This document shows positions 60,328-64,000 of a stretch of DNA of 64,000 nt, in pieces (within the stretch, counting starts at the first letter, position 1; each line of letters opens with the position of its first letter). The notes under the pieces were generated by a model. It worked only from the letters and a program-made list of their open reading frames with translations. It made no database searches and was not told the origin of the DNA. The stretch covers positions 62,001 to 126,000 of the forward strand of contig NZ_JBILJW010000004.1 in assembly GCF_044377035.1 (NCBI RefSeq). Reading direction: 5' to 3'. The DNA comes from Silanimonas sp044377035. GTDB lineage: Bacteria > Pseudomonadota > Gammaproteobacteria > Xanthomonadales > Xanthomonadaceae. Made by a program: the position numbers and the translations under genes.

Positions 60328-61173
60328 ATGTTGACGACCTGGTCTGCGCCTTGGAGGGGTGAGCCGCGCGCCTTTCTGAGGTCCAGCGGCACCGTTCTGG
60401 CGTACTTCGTTGGCTTTGGTTTGGGCGGCCTTTTGTTCTTCGCCGTGTTCAACCACGTGCTCAAGCCCCTCGTTCCCGATGCATCGCCGTGGCTCAAGGA
60501 GTGGATCAACCTCCTTTCAACCGGCTGGATGTTCGGCGTTGCCCTCGCGGCCTTCCTTCTGGCTCGCGCCAAGCTCAGTGCGCCCGAACGGCGTGTCTCA
60601 ATATGGCAAGCCACATCCGGGCGTCCCGCATGGGCTTGGGGCCTTGTATCGGCGGCCGCTTGGCTCATCATCACAATGACCGCTACGCTGGTGACGGACG
60701 GGCCCTCGGTGATGGGGGCGAGAGCCGCGGCCTTCGGATTGATGGAGTGGACCGTACTGTTGGCCACGGCGCTGGCCTGCATCGGCGTGCAGGCCGCCAG
60801 CGAGGAGATCGTCTTTCGCGGATACCTCATGCCGCGCCTTGCCGTCCGCGTGGGGGCGGTCGCCGCCCTGCTCATTTCAACGGTGCTGTTCACCGCACTG
60901 CATACAAGCCCAGGTCTTTGGGGCGGGCTGGGCGTCGCGCTTATGGGGCTCTGTATGGGCGTCTCCGCGTGGCGCACGGGATCCTTGCTGCCCGCGATCG
61001 GTCTGCACGTCGTCAACAATGTGTTCTACTTCCTTTACGAGCCGAACGGCACGAACGCTGATGTGACGTGGATAGACTTCGCACTGCTCGTCGTGGGCTT
61101 GCTCGTGTGGCTGGGCTGGGTTGAGATGTCGCATCGGCAGCGATCCGCCCGGGCCTCATCCCTGTCGAATTGA
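60328..61173 (+). CDS. CPBP (CAAX) family intramembrane metalloprotease
   Basis: A 281-aa membrane protein with about eight helices. It has the CPBP active-site motifs: EExxxR as SEEIVFRGYLMPRL (Glu159, Glu160, Arg164), the FTALHTS helix (His192), and HVVNN (His227, Asn231). Such proteases process bacteriocins or prenylated or peptide substrates, or give immunity. GGAG precedes the ATG at 60328. First gene of an operon with the histidine kinase 15 bp downstream. The base composition here is visibly less GC-rich than the preceding genes. Confidence 0.88.
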   Translation: MLTTWSAPWRGEPRAFLRSSGTVLAYFVGFGLGGLLFFAVFNHVLKPLVPDASPWLKEWINLLSTGWMFGVALAAFLLARAKLSAPERRVSIWQATSGRPAWAWGLVSAAAWLIITMTATLVTDGPSVMGARAAAFGLMEWTVLLATALACIGVQAASEEIVFRGYLMPRLAVRVGAVAALLISTVLFTALHTSPGLWGGLGVALMGLCMGVSAWRTGSLLPAIGLHVVNNVFYFLYEPNGTNADVTWIDFALLVVGLLVWLGWVEMSHRQRSARASSLSN

Positions 61174-61188
61174 GTAGAGGGGGCTTCG

Positions 61189-62157
61189 GTGCGTGAGGTC
61201 ACGGGCTCCGCTTGGCGTTGGGCCTTGGGCGTCTTCGTGGCATTGCTTGTGGTTGTGGCACTTATCAGCCCTTTTGGCGACCCGAACCTGCCAACTGCGC
61301 GCATCGCATTTATTGTCCCCGTGCTGTTTGGCCTCATGCTAGGGCCAGTGCTTAGCAGTTTTGCCGTCGTGGATCGATGGCCGCGGATCGGCCTAGCGCT
61401 GCCGACGATTCTTGTCCTGGTGGTGGGTTGGGCCTTGGTGCTCCGTCCCGTCATCGTATGGCTCGGCTTCCGGCAAAGCGTGATTCAGGACATCATCAAT
61501 GTCGGGGTGGTGGTGGGCGTGATGCTGGCCATCCGCGGTGCATGGCGCGGGATCCGAGCCCGTCGGGCGCTCGAAGAGGCTGAAAGGCTTCGCGAGCTCG
61601 CCGAACAGCGCGCGCTCCAAGCACAGCTGTCCCCCCATGCCCTGCACAATCTGTTGAACACGCTTTATGCCGCCAGCCTCGCTTCGCCGGGACGTGTGCC
61701 CGAACTCGTCCTGGCGCTCTCTGGGATGATGCGGTATCTCGCGTTGAGCGCAGGAAGGGACCTTGTGACTGCGAGCGATGAGTGGGCATTCATGGAGGGA
61801 TGTCGACGCTTCGCGTTGGAACGAAGCAGTCCGGATTCCCGGGTAGACATGGTGCTTGAGGGCGATGCGGACGAGGCTGTTCCGTCGCTTCTAATGGCTT
61901 CCCTGCTCGAGAACGCCCTGAAGAACGGGCGCGACACAGAAGGTCGGATTGACGTCGTCGTGCACTTGGCTATTGAGGTGTCGACGCTGCGCTTCCGCGT
62001 CGACAACGCCGTGCCATCGTCACCGTCCGCCGAGCCGGGCATGGGCTTGGGGCACTCGCTCGTCCGTCGTCGCTTGGCCCATCTCTATCCGGGCCGTCAC
62101 CGCTTCGAAGCTGGCATGCGAGACGGACGGTATGTAGCCGAGCTGGATTTATGGTGA
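61189..62157 (+). CDS. LytS-type sensor histidine kinase (4 TM, no extracellular domain)
   Basis: A 322-aa kinase from a GTG start behind AGAGGGGGC. Four membrane helices fill residues 10-115, then a short coiled coil (ARRALEEAERLRELAEQRALQ) leads to the phospho-acceptor His150 in QLSPHALHNLLNTLY. ATP-binding elements are the N box LLENALKNG (Asn241) and the G box GMGLGHSLVRRRL. This is the His_kinase/LytS class that pairs with LytTR regulators. With almost no loop outside, the signal is probably sensed in or at the membrane. It overlaps the regulator gene by 7 bp. Confidence 0.9.
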   Translation: MREVTGSAWRWALGVFVALLVVVALISPFGDPNLPTARIAFIVPVLFGLMLGPVLSSFAVVDRWPRIGLALPTILVLVVGWALVLRPVIVWLGFRQSVIQDIINVGVVVGVMLAIRGAWRGIRARRALEEAERLRELAEQRALQAQLSPHALHNLLNTLYAASLASPGRVPELVLALSGMMRYLALSAGRDLVTASDEWAFMEGCRRFALERSSPDSRVDMVLEGDADEAVPSLLMASLLENALKNGRDTEGRIDVVVHLAIEVSTLRFRVDNAVPSSPSAEPGMGLGHSLVRRRLAHLYPGRHRFEAGMRDGRYVAELDLW

Positions 62158-62846
62158 CACCGGAAACTCTTCTTCCGATCCGGTATGCCAGTGTCGATGA
62201 CGAGCCGCAGGCGCACGTCGCGCTGCGTGCGCTTCTCGCGGCGCACCCGGATTTTGTTGACGCGGGTCGATACGCCTCGAAAGCCTCTGCAGTGGCTGGT
62301 CTCGCTCGTCATCCTGTCGCCGTTCTCTTTCTCGATTTCGATCTCGCTGGCTCGACTGGATTTGAGCTGCTCGCCGGTCTCGATGACGTGCCGGTGACGG
62401 TACTTATCACTGCACATGCGGACTACGCGGTCGAAGCGTTCGAGCGTGGAGTTCGCGACTACCTGCTCAAGCCAGTCAGCGCCGATCGGCTTGCGCTGTG
62501 CCTTGATCGCTTGCGTTCGCTTCTCGTTGATCGTGCCACTCCACGGACGCCAAAGGCACTCGCCTTCTTCTGCGGGCGAGGCCACCGCCTCGTGCCTCCG
62601 GGCGATATCTTCGCGATCGATGCGGAGGGCAACTTCTGCTCGCTCTTGACTGCAAAGGAGCTGATTCTGGTTTCGGAAAGCATGAAGGCGCTGGAGTCGA
62701 GGTTGGCACTCTTCGGCTTCGTCAGGATCCATAAATGCCACATGGTCAACCGCCGCCACGTCGTCGCATTCGACGCCCATGAGGTCACATTGACGGGTGG
62801 GATCCACCGTCCGATTGGCCGGCTGTATCGCGATGCCGAGTTTTGA
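62151..62846 (+). CDS. LytTR-family response regulator
   Basis: A 231-aa response regulator. The receiver has the acidic pair Asp16-Asp17 (SVDDEPQ), phospho-acceptor Asp62 (VLFLDFDLAGSTG) and Lys107 (DYLLKPVS). The C-terminal ~95 residues are a LytTR DNA-binding domain: FCGRGHRLVPPGDIFAIDAE, then FVRIHKCHMVNRRHV and the ending IHRPIGRLYRDAEF. LytTR proteins bind paired direct repeats spaced about two turns. Two such pairs exist in this window, before the CPBP gene and before the S41 gene. It overlaps the kinase by 7 bp. Confidence 0.92.
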   Translation: MVTPETLLPIRYASVDDEPQAHVALRALLAAHPDFVDAGRYASKASAVAGLARHPVAVLFLDFDLAGSTGFELLAGLDDVPVTVLITAHADYAVEAFERGVRDYLLKPVSADRLALCLDRLRSLLVDRATPRTPKALAFFCGRGHRLVPPGDIFAIDAEGNFCSLLTAKELILVSESMKALESRLALFGFVRIHKCHMVNRRHVVAFDAHEVTLTGGIHRPIGRLYRDAEF

Positions 62847-62975
62847 AACGACGCAAGAGGGCCCGCTATCGAGGCAGGGCCATTACTGCGAGGCGAGCTC
62901 TCCGCCTGAGGCTTCGGCACGAGATTCTCTTGCAGAACAAATACTACTGGCGTCGATTTTTTAGCTGGTTCTGCA

Positions 62976-63008
62976 TCGTTCAACACGCTTTCTCGTCGTT
63001 CGTCATGC
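62976..63008 (+). promoter_or_regulatory. Second LytTR/AlgR-like direct repeat pair, upstream of the S41 protease gene
   Basis: TCGTTCAACACGC (62976-62988) and TCGTTCGTCATGC (62996-63008) agree in 10 of 13 bases and are again exactly 20 bp apart. The second contains GTTCGTCAT, identical to both copies before the CPBP gene. The rest of the 246-bp gap (62847-63092) shows only weak hairpins (for example GGCCC/GGGCC) and no peptide gene I can support. Confidence 0.6.
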
Positions 63009-63092
63009 GGGCGTTGCTTCGAGCTCGAAGCCGACGAATCCTCGCGTCACCCCGCCCAAACCAGAGAGGCGGAGACCCGCGAGGTGATCCAT

Positions 63093-64000
63093 ATGAAAAT
63101 CAAGTTGAACGCCCTCCAAGTCGAGAACCAACGTCCATTGCGCCAACGCCTGCGCCTTGCCTTCACTTGGGCGGTTATCGTTTGCGCAGTTGCCCCATTT
63201 GCGCACGCCAAGGATCCAGAAGCCGAGCAGTCTGGCGACGTCGTTGTCCTGATGGCAGCCATTTCGGCAATGAAGGAAAAGGCTCTGACTCGTGAACGAG
63301 TGGATTGGGGCGAAGTCGAGCAAACCGGGCGAAGAAAGCTGGACGATGGGGAGTCGTTAGGTGATGTCCTGGCTTGGGCTGTTGAGCGATTGGGCGATGG
63401 TCACAGTCGAGTACTCACCGCGCAAGAAGCACGGATGTTCCTCGGCAAGCAGGATCATCGCGCCGAGCCCGCAGGTCCTAGCGCGATGCCCCCTCCGCTT
63501 GATCCCAGCGGTCGTCTGGCGATCACGTCGTCCGGTTGCCGCGTGGCCTACTTGCGTGTGCCCTACTTCTTGTCGGCGGATCCGCCGACGATGTCCACCT
63601 TTGCCGGCTCACTGGCCTCGCTCCAGCGGCGCCTTGAGGGAGAGGGGGCTCGGGCCGTGATCATCGACCTTAGGGGAAACGTCGGCGGCAACATGTGGCC
63701 CATGTTGGCCGGGCTATCGGGCGTGCTTGGCGACGGAAAAAATGGCGAGATCTGGGCGCCTGACGGTTCGCGACAGGCTTGGGGTACTTCAATCGGGGCG
63801 GCGTGGGCCGGAGTACCCGAGAACGTTGTCATGGCCGATGAATCCTTCAAGGGGCCACAAGCAGCCCTCTGGCCAGCGGCAGTGCTTACCGATCAGCGCA
63901 CTGCAAGCAGTGGTGAAGCCATCGCGATCAGCTTCAAGGGGCGCGCGAACACCCGGAGCTTTGGCGACGCAACGCGCGGTGCGTCTTCTGCCAATGAGAT
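63093..64000 (+). CDS. Exported S41-family peptidase, 3' end cut by window edge
   Basis: The frame from the ATG at 63093 (behind GAGGTGAT) is open to the window end, 302 codons. It begins with a signal peptide (FTWAVIVCAVAPFAHA). Family features: LGDGHSRVL (100-108), the strand AVIIDLRGNVGGNMWPM (188-204) and the catalytic serine region LTDQRTASSGEAIA (Ser272/273), then SFGDATRGASSANE. This is the tail-specific/tricorn-core S41 fold without an obvious PDZ domain in the visible part. The catalytic lysine/C-terminus lie outside. It is the likely target of the upstream LytTR system. Confidence 0.9.
   Translation, partial: MKIKLNALQVENQRPLRQRLRLAFTWAVIVCAVAPFAHAKDPEAEQSGDVVVLMAAISAMKEKALTRERVDWGEVEQTGRRKLDDGESLGDVLAWAVERLGDGHSRVLTAQEARMFLGKQDHRAEPAGPSAMPPPLDPSGRLAITSSGCRVAYLRVPYFLSADPPTMSTFAGSLASLQRRLEGEGARAVIIDLRGNVGGNMWPMLAGLSGVLGDGKNGEIWAPDGSRQAWGTSIGAAWAGVPENVVMADESFKGPQAALWPAAVLTDQRTASSGEAIAISFKGRANTRSFGDATRGASSANE

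Noticed and set aside
62847..63092. Possible signalling-peptide gene between the LytTR and S41 genes
   Set aside because: Short frames here lack a ribosome binding site or overlap the S41 start, and none looks like a leader or bacteriocin peptide.

Overview
The window is high-GC DNA from a Gram-negative bacterium. It carries TonB-dependent carbohydrate uptake, an RND pump, TonB-linked halogenase/DUF6445 genes, lipoproteins and overlapping (ATGA/TGATG) operon junctions. The closest fit I can argue from gene content is a gammaproteobacterium of the Xanthomonadaceae/Lysobacteraceae type; genus is not decidable from the sequence alone. I saw no tRNA, rRNA, CRISPR array, insertion sequence or phage gene. 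Very long open frames opposite or beside real genes are shadows caused by high GC and were left out.

Layout. 1-5.7 kb: truncated pcm, then a TetR repressor divergent from an RND adaptor/permease pair, with a 42-bp palindrome between them. 5.7-8.3 kb: a TPP riboswitch, thiC and a DUF1810 gene. 8.4-15.5 kb: two DUF4136 lipoproteins, an AraC regulator co-transcribed with a saccharopine-dehydrogenase-like reductase, a small membrane protein and a large secreted LamG/FG-GAP protein. 15.5-44.6 kb: an alpha-glucan (starch/maltodextrin/glycogen) island. It holds the cytosolic operon glgP-glgB-glgX-malQ; exported pullulanase, debranching enzyme, GH31 glucosidase and GH13 amylase; a TonB receptor; an SLC45-like MFS sugar carrier; and a flavin halogenase/DUF6445 pair. 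Three CG-centred palindromes of the form TGNAWACGTATNCN lie before glgP, between pulA and the debranching gene, and between the amylase and the TonB receptor, which points to one LacI-type regulon. The regulator gene is not in the window.

44.7-51.4 kb: housekeeping and envelope genes. These are a secreted thioredoxin-like protein with a stand-alone DsbD N-terminal domain protein, a fasciclin protein, two tandem HDOD proteins, inorganic pyrophosphatase, and an ECF sigma / membrane protein / lipoprotein operon. 51.5-57.9 kb: an arsenosugar-type operon (arsM, two TIGR04283/TIGR04282 glycosyltransferases, a sterol-desaturase-family enzyme, arsS) preceded by a TVP38-FAD oxidoreductase fusion. 58-60.2 kb: a small membrane protein and a FAD oxidoreductase.

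60.2-64 kb: the most intriguing region. An operon of a CPBP intramembrane protease, a LytS-type histidine kinase and a LytTR response regulator is followed by an exported S41 protease that runs off the window. Upstream of both the CPBP gene and the S41 gene there are direct repeats of a GTTCGTCAT-like element with exactly 20-bp periodicity, resembling the AlgR/LytTR recognition sequence. This suggests a self-regulated two-component system controlling two different proteases, with no function assigned.
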